The position numbers were made by a program, and so were the translations under genes. Below are positions 47,655 through 59,900 of a DNA stretch of 64,000 bases, in pieces. The stretch is from Holacanthus passer (Eukaryota; Chordata; Actinopteri; Pomacanthidae): assembly GCA_025331565.1 (NCBI GenBank), contig JAFREQ010000015.1, forward strand, positions 372,001 to 436,000, read 5' to 3'. Numbering within the stretch: the first letter of the stretch is position 1; the number at the start of each line of letters is the position of its first letter. A model generated the notes under the pieces. The model had not been told where the DNA came from and did no database searches. It saw only the letters and a list, made by a program, of their open reading frames with translations.

Positions 47655-50600
47655 GAGTGAGAACAATTCCCCACAGCAGCATTCACAACAGACAACTCTA
47701 CAACAGTCCACATGCTAATCCGCTGATTCTGGTCCATTTAGATTTGTTAATGCTCACAATATTTCTCCCAAAGCTTTGACTGACAGGACTGTGTAGACAC
47801 GACATAATTACCAGCAGTGGCTGCATGTACATATGGGTGCAAATTTTGTTCCATAATTACTGACTACGATCAAAGAAACGTATAAAATTCAAATGAAATC
47901 TTCCATTCAGTCACAGTGGAGCAGCTTCAGACTAAAGTCTTTTCTTATAGCTGTTGTGCATGTTCGCAGTCATAGGAATTGATGTGTGTCCTTGTCAAAA
48001 ATGAGCAGTTTGTGATTGAACTTGTTCATCTTAAATGACATAAATTAGACAAAATTCTGCACTTAAATCTTATCCTGCTTGTTTTCACCCTACATGACTC
48101 CTTGCTTCACCTCAGAAGACATAGGTTATCTATCGTTGTACTTTTCCATTTGAGCTTGTAGAACAGGGATAGAGAGTGCCGGATATGTAAACATTCGAGA
48201 TACATAACACAAGCCCTGCCAATGGAAAAAGCAAAATATTTCAACACACAGATCCAGTTTTGCCATCAGGTGGAAAGTGTATAGCATGAATAGTTATACT
48301 CTGTTCATTTCATGAAATTAATTAATTAATTACCTTTTGGTTTGCATTTGCATTTTACTCAGACATGAACAAAGCTTTATGCTCTACCTCCAAACCACAA
48401 ATTGCAAAAACTCATCATTTGTGCAGTTTATTTGACAGTAGTTTGAGGTTGTATTATTGGTATCTAAGTACTCCTGTTTCAGTTCTGTGGGCAAGGTGTT
48501 TTTCTACTTTGACTAAATTTGTCAGGTGGATGCATGTCGGCAGGATTTGAAAACCTGTGTGATACAATAAAGATTCAGTTGCTATAAAGTGAAAAACATT
48601 AAATGATCTCAATCACTGTATAAACTGTCTCACAAAGTTGTTATAACGTGTTGTAGAATTAAATTAAGTAAATTAGTCATGTTTTTCCAACATATTGTCT
48701 TTAATTGTCGCGCACTTTTCAGTTAATTGGTAATTGGGAGGTTCCTGCCTGACGCTCTGCACCGTTTCCAGGTTGATTTCTGTGGGTTGAGTTTGGTACG
48801 GACTGAGCTGATAAAGCTGAGCTTTCGTGAGCTCTATCAGCTCATACACATGCACTGTGTTAACTGCCAAACCAAGTCGACAGTAGGGGAGGAAATGAGC
48901 AGCCCCTCCCAAAATGGCTCATGCCTGCCTTAATCTGAAGTCCAGACAGTCTGGTCAACTTCTGCAGTATTCCTCATACCTTGTTGAAGATGGAGAGAAA
49001 TGGACAGAAGGAATCAATTGAAAATGGCGCAGCTGATTAAAAATAAAGGGTGATTAGTGTCATTTCCAAAATGCTCATTGTCAAGCTTATGTTAGGCTAC
49101 ACTTCAATTCAAAATGTCTCCAGTCTATGTTTAATCACTAGTTAGAAAAAAGGTTATGAAATGTTTTTTGGTCTATTTTTACCAGGTAATTGAGCTCCCC
49201 AATAACAATAAGAATAATAATAATTATAATGTTAATAAATGTAAATGACTCTATGTATTTGTAATAAATTTTAATTTAAAATTAAAAATGTGAAATGTAG
49301 CCACCCCGTCGACCCACGCACTTCCCTGATGTCTGTCACTATCTACAAATACTTGTATAAAAAAAAATATCCTGCCTCAAAAGTAGTTTTTCTGACTGCA
49401 AGAAAAAATTTAAAAAATGCTCAATCAAAGCCCTGCACCTTCATCCTTCCAGTCACATCCTTCCTCACAGCGGTAGGCCATCCTCACGGTGTTGGGACAA
49501 TAGTCTGAGGTCATGTGTGATCTGAAGGCATGCTTGACTAATAATTGGAGTAATAAGGAGTTCAGATGGATCTGGTAATTGCTAAGTGAGTGCTGGTGAT
49601 TGGCTTTGACATGCTTTTACTGAAAGAAAGGATCAGATCAGATATCATTTCCTTATCCAGACAACGGCAACAGTCATTGCTTTGACTCATGTAGTTTCAG
49701 GAATTTTTCAGGATTATTCACTTTTTCAGTATTTTATTCTTCACATATTTGAGTTTTGCAATTTATATTCACACATTTACATGCAATGCTTTCAGCAGTT
49801 TTGGATCTTACCCGATCACTACTACTCTGGAATAGTCTTAATTTAAAGAAAATGAATTGCTTTAACAGACTGACCCAAATTATTGCTTTGTATGTAAGCA
49901 GATTTTCTGGATCATAGGGTGCCTTGCCAAGAAGCTAATGAGGCCTGTTACGCAGAAAAGTACAAATTCTTCTGCTGCGGTGGCATTCATCCAGAGCGCC
50001 GTTGCACTCCAACACCTACCTTTTCTGTTTATGTCTCCTATAAAAATGTACGCAGACATATTTGGCCTGTCTGCCCTGCAGGCTGTCACGGTTTCAGTGT
50101 CGGTTTAGCGGGGTGATGTGAAGTTCTCCTAAAATAACCACAGTTAGTTTAGACATAATGAACAGAGCATGTGCTGAGGCTTTTTTTTTTTTTTTTGGCA
50201 GGAATATTTTAAAAAAATGCACATTATGAAGAAGGTGTTATGATACTTATTGAAATGGAATTGACTGTGAAACATCCATGGATGTCATATATAATGTTAT
50301 GGTAGCTGCTAATATACAGTTCAGTACATTATATCTAGCGTAGGAAGCCAGCAGGGGCCCACATACACACACACACACACACTCACACACAAACTCTGCC
50401 CATCTGGGGGCAGGTGTTGTAGTTTATGGAGCGGAAGTACAAAGTAGATGTGTTTACTCACTGCGCTAAGGTTTAGCAAGCAAGAGAACAGACACATGTG
50501 GAAAAGAGACGGAAATAGATATAGAGAGTATATGTGTGTTTGTGTGTGTGTGTGTTTGTGTCCATCTCCCTGTGGTGGCTCCAACCTTCGGTCTCCCTCT

Positions 50601-51282
50601 GACTTCACTAAGTTAAGCTTCCGGGCTCACAGCTGCCTTGCAGAAGCACACACTCGTACAACGCACAGCAAACTGGCTATACATGCATGGTTGGGTGGAC
50701 GGAGAGTTGCAAGCTTGACTGATAAGTTAGAAGAATTAATAATAATGGCTGGCTGGAGAGGTGGATAGGTGGTAGCTGATGGGAGGGCTGAAGGACTGGA
50801 GGCAAATGTTACTGACCTCCTGTGTGCATAAATGGACGTGGATATGCAAATCGCAATCTTTGATGGATGAAAAACGGAAGGAGCAATTTCTGGTATATGT
50901 CAACATAAATGGCGTTAGGATGGTGAAGTCGGAGGAGCCGCTGATTCCAGAAGAATATGAACGTTACATCCTCAATGTTCTTGAATATAGAAACACATCA
51001 GCCTCCTGGATAATTTAATGATTCAGGCGGTTTGTAATATCAGTTGGTTAAAATACTACGATACCCATGAGCCTCAGCCACGGAGGTGTGAGCTGTAGTA
51101 AATTTGAAACTCTTTGCTGCTGCCAACGTTGCCAGATTATTTGAGCCAGAATCTGAAAGCAAACACATTTAAGTGATTGAATGTACGATCAGGTTTCTAC
51201 AAAATATAATTGTCAGTTTTTATTTAATGTTAGTGGGCTGAAATGCCCCTTGGGAACTAGTTGACAACTCTTCTTGAATTAA
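47652..51282 (+). other. slc6a9: intron after exon B, no exon recognised
   Basis: AT-rich with short frames. Poly-T at 50181-50196, CA tract 50362-50382 and GT tract about 50531-50555. No transporter exon or RNA gene was seen. Confidence 0.4.
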
Positions 51283-51520
51283 TAGTTAGAAATTTGGTGA
51301 GATGCATTTACTGACTTTTGTACCGACTTAGATGATAAGATCTACACCACTGTCATATCTGTCTGTTCAATATCAGGCTACAGCAGTCGGTTAGCTTTAG
51401 CTTAGCATAAAGACTGGAAACAGGGGGAAACAACTAGCCTGGCTATGTCCAAAGGTATGAAAATCAGCCAGTCACCACATCTAAAGCTCACTAATTGATT
51501 AATAATGAATTAATATCTTT
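51283..51520. mobile_element. fish repeat of the 'GGTTAGCTTTAGCTTAGC' type
   Basis: CAGCAGTCGGTTAGC, TTAGCATAAAGACTGGAAAC, AACTAGCCTGGCT and CTAAAGCTCACTAATTGATT occur in the order of a very abundant teleost dispersed repeat. The 5' part (51283-51370) is more decayed. Coding capacity: none. Confidence 0.72.
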
Positions 51521-54500
51521 GACTTTTTTTAAAATCTTTTGTACTCACAATTCTGTTTTGTCATTTATTGCCTTTGAAGTTCTACTTCAACTACCAGTTA
51601 ACTTAAGACCGTGGGGGCATTTCCCACAGAATGTGCTTCTCACCACGAGGGCGCTAAAAATGACAGGGTTTCAGACTACTGCTGGAGGCTAGGAGGAATG
51701 GAAAGACAGTCTTTGGCTGGGGGTCAAAGGGGTCAAACCTTGAGGTGGTTCGACACTGAGCATTTTGTTGTAGTCCTTTAGGCATTGAAGGGCAGTTATT
51801 TAATCATATCTATCAGAACAATGTGCATTTCATTTGTTTTCTTTCTTGTGATTATTTGTTCGTCATTCTTGTAGTAAGAGAACAACAGAAGGAATGTTGA
51901 TCAAAACATGATCAATGGTGATAAAACATGACAAAATATAGGTCAGTGATACGCGCCAATTTCATAACAGTGGTTAGGGCCAGTTCCACATTCATGGTCA
52001 TTCTCTTATCACTCCCAGGTTATCAAGAGTAACTGGGTTATCCTGCGTCATGTTAGGAGGAGGCCGTCATTTTTTAGATAATACAGTAGCACACCCAAAG
52101 TTGAGTAGCCCCATATCACATATGACAAATTTGCTTGTTTTGAAATCAATACAAGATTCATAAAAAACATCTTGATCATTTCTGGTTGGAATTGCTGGTA
52201 AGAATACTAAATACAGGTTTGTCTCATCCCTATATAAACTTGACATGGAAACATGTAATAAGGGATTGTCAGTAAAATGCATATATGGGTAGGCGACAGT
52301 GGTTAGTAGCCCAGCTAGAGTTACCGTCCTCAGGCAAAAACACCCTATTGAAGAATGTTGGGGTCGTGGCAAGGGTGAACTGCCCAAAGCCCTCAGTGGC
52401 ATAGGGCAACATTTTCCAGCCTGAAGTCCTTTGGCCATTAGGATTGCGAGTGACTTGAGTAGAGGTTATGTTCTAATATGAGTTCCAGTATGAGCAGGCC
52501 TGTGTAGACCTGACTTCAGGCCAAAAGAAAAAAAAACACACAACAGACAAACAAAAAGAGACCAGCCGCTATGATAGATGTTTACATCAGAATCAACCAA
52601 TTTGACTCCCCAAAAAAGTTATCAAGATCATATCTGCGTCTTTGACAGATCATCATAGTGCTGAGTCTCTTTAGCAGCCCTTGACCTTTGACTGTACCAC
52701 ACTGGTGTGGTTATCCATTTATTCAGGTTCCTGGAACCCTTCATTAAAACCGGAACTAACTGGACCATTGTGGTGAGTTCAGATCTGCCTCTGTGAAATG
52801 GCAGCAAGCCACTTCAAATTCAGGCGAGTGAGGTGCTAAAGTGCAGTTCTGGCACTGTGGGATATTAGTATGGAAGGTCATTGTCACCCTACCTATCTTA
52901 TTGAACTGACTGTGCAGGTTATTCTTGGTGTGCCACAGTCAGTTGTAAAAATGCTGCACTGCACTTTGTCTTCTAATATGGTTCATCCTTTAAGACAAAT
53001 TTAGGAAGTGTTAACTGTTCAGACAAGAACTAACACTTAACATGTTATAGGTAAAACAGGCAAAACTGTGCCTGAAGTCAGACCTAGGTTTTGAAGTTGC
53101 AACCAGCAAGGATGCACAGAAAAAAATGCCTTAAACGTCTCTCCCCTTTGAAATTCAAAAAATAGTTTGTGAAATATAACACATACATTTCCAAGGTTAT
53201 AAATATTTATAATATTAAATATTGCATTCTGTGCACTTAACAGTGTCTTGTATAAAAGGAGAAATTCATTTAAAAGCAATCCCCATTGCAAATAGGTTTT
53301 TTGCTTGAAAGTAGCAGTAAATGTTCTTTACTAATTCGCTGACTTACTGACCTACTCTACATTGTTAAAATGCACATATTCGTTTGTTTGCTTTTAAATA
53401 TTCCCATTGTGCTGTGCTGTTTGTTAGTCTCAAATTGTGTGAGAGGCTGCTCCTTTTCCAAGTCGGGCACAATCACTGACTCTGCCCACGTTGTAGAGAG
53501 TATCTGATACGCGACAGACAGTTTGTATTCATCTACATTGTGTACATGCTGTTGTACTTCCTTTGCTTTTACTTTGCAGCTGAGGAACAATTATAATGAG
53601 TAAATCCTGCATCTGTATTGTAACATGCTGTTTCGATGTGCTGCCTTCCTGAACTTGTCAGTGGCAAGTGTTTATGAGCCCATTTTACTTTCTGACGACC
53701 TGGTCTCATGCTTACCATTTTTTCGAATTGGCTTCTTCAGAGGGACCCGCAATAAAATGCATCCTCCCAAATTTACTAATTTATTAATACGTGGCTTTAC
53801 TTGAGGTGTGCACATAGAACAGTGTTCAGAAACTTGGATAAGGTGTTAACCACAGTAAGATGTATACCACATTGTCCCAGTTCCTTCAGATTTCTCAAAA
53901 TTGGGATATGGGCTTATCTAGGTTTCTGAAACCCGTTGTCAAAATTCTGGTAATACCACAGTTCTAGTGTGCACGTAAATATACTGATCATATGATATGA
54001 TGATATATTTTCACATGGGGCTATTTTCCAGAGGGACTATGTGCATAGTTGCATAATGTCCATTTTAAATGCACCCATGCAAGCTTTACTGCATTTGTAA
54101 TTAAATACCAATTAGTTATCTGGAATCTGTTTTTTGCATTTCAAACATTCCAAAATATATTTAAAGTTAACATTTTGCAACATTGCTTAAAAACCAGAAT
54201 ACACCGCTGCACTGTGGTGCAACTTTTTCGAAAGCAGGGGAAGTTTGAGCAAAACTGTGAAACGAGGTGAGGAGAAAAGGCTGATGAGGCTTATTCATCA
54301 GCTTTGTCATGGATTTGTAGGAAGCAAAAACCAGGGGAGAAAAGAGCTGATGATGAGGCTCGTTGAGGCAGCATGCTTACTGTGTTAGCAGGGAAAAACG
54401 AGGGGGGGGGGTAAAAGGGTGATAATGCTGCATGTGTGGTGTGTGTGTGTATGTGTGTGTATGTGTGTGTGTCTTGTTGAAGCAGCACACTTGCACTGTG

Positions 54501-54735
54501 AAGATTGAGGGCAACTCCACGGAGGTGATACTTGTAAATGCTGCCTCAAGTGAAGAGGGCTGAAACAATGAGGAAAAACAAGGACAAACAAGAGAGATGG
54601 AGAAAGATGGATGATGGAGTCTGATGTGTGTTTGTATCTGGGAGAGAGAGACAGCAAGAGAAAGAATAGTAAACCACATACAGTAAATGTCAATAAGACA
54701 TCCATCACAGCAGCAGTCCTATTTTACATGTTGTA
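51521..54735 (+). other. slc6a9: intron, no exon recognised
   Basis: AT-rich, with short frames lacking domains. GT tract with TATG interruptions at 54436-54472 and a short G run at about 54402-54411. Confidence 0.4.
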
Positions 54736-54860
54736 AATTAATTGGCCAACGTAAGAGGTAGAAAATTATTTGATTATTTTCACTAATCAGTCTGCCTTTG
54801 ACTTTCTTTACAAATTGAATAATTATTTGCTAAATTATATGGCAGAAATACGGAGCTTGA
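54736..54860. mobile_element. decayed MITE (GATTATTTTCACTAATCAG)
   Basis: ATTATTTGATTATTTTCAC and TAATCAGTCTGCC fit the fish MITE family seen at 37.4 kb. Short and decayed. Confidence 0.45.
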
Positions 54861-55194
54861 GAAGTCACAGAAAAAAATATGTGCATGATCTCTTAATTTT
54901 TGCTCTCAAATTTAGTATTTTAATTTAGCGTAAATTGTCACCCTCATGCCATTAGTCTTGTCTTGCATGTACCCTTCACGCTCTCTATTTTGCTGTAAAA
55001 ACTTTGATGATACTACAGATGTCATCAGGTTCATAAACACTCAGCTTCACTCTGAAGTGCTTCATAAATGTCTTCTTTGTCATCATCTTCTTCTAACATC
55101 CAGCTGACTGAATGTGCTGCAACAGAAACTTTAGCTGCTCTCTACAAGAGGGGATGAAGCAAAAAATATAACATGATATTAAATCAAAATACAA

Positions 55195-55395
55195 ATCACA
55201 TATTTCAAAATGTGGTTAATTTGACGTCTTCCTGTTGCTTCTTTCGTCTGACTGACAGTCCAAAACCCAAACATATTCTGTTTACTATCTGTAAGTCATA
55301 ACCTGGTAGATGGTTTGTTACACAGAACCATCTTGCAAGTCATCCTTGGAAACTCAAAAATCAAAAAATGCTTGGCAGTTGATTAAGTAAACCAT
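55195..55395. mobile_element. decayed MITE (GACAGTCCAAAACCCAAAC)
   Basis: Contains GACAGTCCAAAACCCAAAC and ATTCTGTTTACTATCTG, the inner part of the family at 37.4 kb, then GCAGTTGATTAAGTAAACC. Ends uncertain. Confidence 0.5.
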
Positions 55396-56888
55396 CTGTC
55401 TATCACTATCACAGGCTTCGATCAATCAGATCAACAAACCGTATGACGCAGTAGGACCGTTGCCAAGGCCCGTTGGGAGAAGAAGCAAAACATGTTTCTG
55501 TCAAGAAAAGCCTTTGGTGCCTTTCTTTGCTCTTCATTCACTCTCCAGTTCTCATACAACTGATGTTATAGCAGAGTCTGCGTTAACCACTTTAACCTCT
55601 CATCAGTGCTGGTGATCAACTAATTTTACCATCATTTCAGCTCTACAATAAAAAGCCATAAATGCAGCTCCACAGCTGATATCGTGGAAGTATTGCAGCT
55701 TGAGCCCAGCATTCACACACCATTTGCTTACACTACTGGCTTATTGGATGCCAGTGCTGTGTGGATGCTGCTGCTGAAAGATATGTGCACTGTGTGTGTG
55801 TGTATGTATGTTTGTGTGTGGGTGAGTGGGAGGGTGTGTGGGGGTGCGAGGGATGCAGGTGAACAGCTTGCGAGGGCCAACAGTTCCGCAGGCCAGTCTC
55901 GCGCATCACTTGACAGCCATGCCCGATGAAGGCCTACGCACAAATGAACTTGTTAAGCAAATGAGTGAACAAGCGAGGGAGGGTGGAGGGGCGGAGAGGG
56001 GGCTTTGGTGGGGGGTTTCCACACGGCTGCAGCAGCTCCACCAAGACCTGCCTGCCTGTCTGCGTACATCAACCATCGCTGCCCCTCATCCCAACTCTTC
56101 TTTTTTCCCCCCTTTCTGTCACTGCGTCTTTCTCTCACAGAGCTCTCAGTATCCGTCTCTATTTCAGTCTGTCTCTTCCCATCTCGCTCGTTCACTCGCA
56201 CTCGTGTAATCCCATTGTTTTATGAGAGAACAGCCTATTTCTGAATTGGATTGTGAGATTATCTTCACGATGCTTTGACAGGGCGCCGTCATCCTATGCT
56301 CACGGACAATGGACAGTGGAAAAGACTGTCAAACCAGATTGGTCCTCTAAAACTAGAATAATGGATGCATGGTATTTACATGAATCTTGCATGTAGTTGG
56401 CATACGCAGAGAGGACTGAAAATCCAGGGACAATTGTGAAATCTGTGATTTTCATTCCGGAAATAAACCTCTCAGATCATTATCCCTCCGCATGTACACA
56501 CATACATGAGTAGGGTAACCTGTCCCATGTAAACATGCCCACACCCAGAACACAGCTGTGCACCTGTATCGTTGTCAAGGTAGGAATGTTTCAATCCTTC
56601 TTGATTTCTGATGTCAAATGTCCAGCCCCTCCCCTTTGCCTTAACCGCACACGGCCTTGCTTGCCCTTCTTGGCCCTTTGTAGCTCCACCTCCCCACCCC
56701 CCCCCCCCACTTTCTGTCTTACAAAGGCAACCACACAGCTTGCCCACCTCCTCCTCCTCCACCCAGGATAGGCATTTGTGGATTCCAGCTTGGTAAGTTT
56801 TGTGGTATAAGTATCCGTGTGATAGGGGAGAAAGTCACTCAAGGATAATTTGAGGATCTGGTCCTGCTCTTGCTTCAAGTTCCTCAGC
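55396..56888 (+). other. slc6a9: intron, no proven exon
   Basis: GT-rich tract at about 55792-55820 and a C/T-rich stretch at 56030-56220. A poly-C run at about 56695-56710 and (CTC)n at about 56746-56760 precede the weak exon candidate at 56889. Confidence 0.4.
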
Positions 56889-56906
56889 ATGGACAGTTTT
56901 CTCAAG
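56889..56906 (+). CDS. weak candidate for a further short first exon (MDSFLK)
   Basis: ATG with context TCAGCATGG reads six codons, MDSFLK, and then a good donor AAG|GTAAGG in phase 0, the same phase as the exons at 28816 and 46349. A C/T-rich tract lies about 130-190 bases upstream. Such short ATG-to-donor combinations also arise by chance, so this is only a candidate third start for the same transporter gene. Confidence 0.2.
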
Positions 56907-59900
56907 GTAAGGAGCTGGATGACACAGTTTGGGTCTTTATAGGTGGAGGTAGTTTACTGACTGTAGTGATGATGAATTGTACATACCAGTTGTTTAATGT
57001 GACCACATACCACTTGCATAGAGAGTGAAGATAAACCGTTAATTGTCATGAGCACTTTTCTTGTAGAAGCTGTAGAAAATGATAATAATAATATAGAGAT
57101 ACAAGATTACGTAAGTTCCCTTCGGATTTTGTTGTGGCCAACTAAATCTTGTTTTTGAATTACAAACTGACATCTCAACTTTTACCCGAATGACTTGCAG
57201 GTCTGTTTTTGCAGCCATGTGGTTCAACTGATTTCCAACTGCTCTACTAATCCATTGACCAATTACCAACTGATTGACTAGTTTGTTGCCTGTTTTAGCT
57301 TACTGACCTTACTTGAACTGTTTTCATTCATTGACAACCTGTCTAAACACACTGCCTTATGCCTGCAGAAGATATTTTATAGAATTGAAATGGATGACAG
57401 ATCTGGTATCACAACTGATTTGAATTGGCGCTTGAGTGAATATTTGTGGTGAGATTTCATTACTCCAAAAACAATTGCATGGAAATGATGCTAAAATATA
57501 GACAAATTGAGTGGGACCTCAGCCAGGCAGCGAGACAGAAGAATTTTGGTGGATATTTGCATACTGGATAAAACTACCAAGTGAGAGAGTTGGCAAACAT
57601 GATAATGAATGTGAATATGGACTGTGTTTGGGAAGATGTATCTCAGATTTCCAGAACGGTGCTTGTGCAATCAAATCTCAATGTGTTATCAGTGCGGGTG
57701 CATTTATATCTGTTGGTAGAGCTGTCCACTTGTGATCACCAAGAATGCATTTCAGTGGCAATTGTGTAAAGACCCTCAGCTGCAGAAGAGGGCTGAGGTA
57801 GCTATTTGGCACTTTGCCACACTTTGACTACAAATTTCAAAACATTGCCCCAGATGTTTGAAATAAGCTAAAGGGTTTAGTATACCTCAAATGAATTAGT
57901 TTGTACTGTGTCATAGGGGTACTTTTAAAGGCAAGCTTGTTTGTACCTTTTCTGAATAACCACACTCAAAAATGGGGCTGAAAACCTGATGTCATAGAGA
58001 GGGGAGAAATGGCACATGCAGTCTTGGTGCACTTGGTTTCACAAACAAAAATGATAGAAGAGGTTGAAGTTAAAATACTGCAGACTTTTCCCCTCTGCAT
58101 GCCCGGCCAGTCGCTTCTTGAAGTGGGAATACTTGTTGGTATAATTGTCAGTCTTTGAAAGTCGCAAAAATTGTTGGACCAACTAATTCCAATGCTGAAA
58201 AAGTTTTGGATGAAAGGATTTCAGATGATGTGCGACAATCCAACAAACACTTTGTTTCAAGCATACTAACAGCTTCTAACTGTGCTTGGGAGAATTGTCA
58301 CGCTACTAATTTACTTTGGGGCCCTTCAGTGTGGCCAGGCATGCATTTACATCCAGAATACACTACAAATCAAGTGTATCCGTTACCATTTAGCTTAAGC
58401 AATTAGGTCCCATCCTCTATGTGCTTTCTGCAGAATCACACCTGCCTCTGGATTTCAGTTGTGCCCAGATTACCTAAGGCCTGTACTGCAAGGGAAGGCA
58501 GGAGATACTGCCAAAGTTTTCAACAAACATCATAATCTTTTATGACTTATTTCTGTAATGACAAGCCAATCTGCCAGAAGTCATAGTCACCAGTGGAGGC
58601 AAAAGCTTCGCTGCACACTTAAATGTGCTTTTTTGAAATATTAAGACGTCAATGCTGGTGTTAAATTGACCTGAACCTCGCAAGGCCAATGCTGACATAG
58701 CGTTAGCCGTTAGTGACTAATTAATTTCATGAAATTGAAAGTACATTAACACCATTTAATCATAGTAATTAGAGTACACACATGTCAACCAAAGAACAAG
58801 TGGGAGCAGCCACTGACTCTAGTTCAGCGAGCTAACCCAGTAGCACAAAGAACATGCCCACAGCATTGAACAGTGACTGCCGGGCTGGGTAGCTGATTTG
58901 GAGTGAAAAACTGAAAGGTGCGTTCATGATTGCTGCATTTAACAGACCTCTTTATTTACATTACAGTACAATTTTCTCTGACCTGGCGATACCACCGAGC
59001 AACTCAACTCAAACAAGTTGTGACCATTAAATGCCTCATCCACTAAAGAACAGATCAAGGCCCGAATCATCTCTGGACCACACTAAAATATCACCCTCAA
59101 GAACCTCCAATTTTACACAGCGTAAACATATGCTAATGTAGAGACAGAGGTTAATTCATTTGTCGCTGTGAGGCACCATAGAGACATCACATAAATGCGG
59201 GTAATTGCTGACAAGCTTTGTTAGTTTCTTCTCAAAACATTCCACCATTGTTGTTTTACCTCAGATGACTGCTGACCTTAATTTACATCCTTATATACTG
59301 CCATCATGCGCTTAGTTGCATCTTGCGGTTGCGTAACTTGCATAACAAAGGACGCGCACGACCATACGCCAATGGAAAGGCGCGTAGTTAAAAGCTAGTA
59401 TATCAACACACAAAGATGTAGATGATTTAGTGCCAAGTGTGAACAGGAGATGTCTAAATTACTGAGTGACTTTCTCGGTGTATGGACTGATGTAACCTGT
59501 AAGTGACCCCTAGCTTCTGGGCGGCCATCTATCCCACCCTTCATCTGACAGGGCCCGACTTTTTCTCCTCCTCCTCTCTCCTCCTCCTGACACCCCATCC
59601 ATTGGTTTCAATTAATCAGCCGTGGAGGGGGATTTATTCAGTCCCTGCCCAATGGGATCCTTTGGTATGTGGCCCCAATGGTAGCAGGTTGAGAAGCCAC
59701 GGTCTACACTGTCTTTAGGCCTATTACTCTCACCTCACAGCCCACTCATAAAGAGAGCTTTGAGCAGCCTGTTTTTGGGGGGATCCGGTGGGCTTTTTGT
59801 CCCATAATAGCCGAGTGGATTCAGTCACTGCAGGCAGAGATGTTTACTAAACTCTGCGTAGGTGGAGTGAGGGAGATTACGTGTGCCACTTTGAATAACT

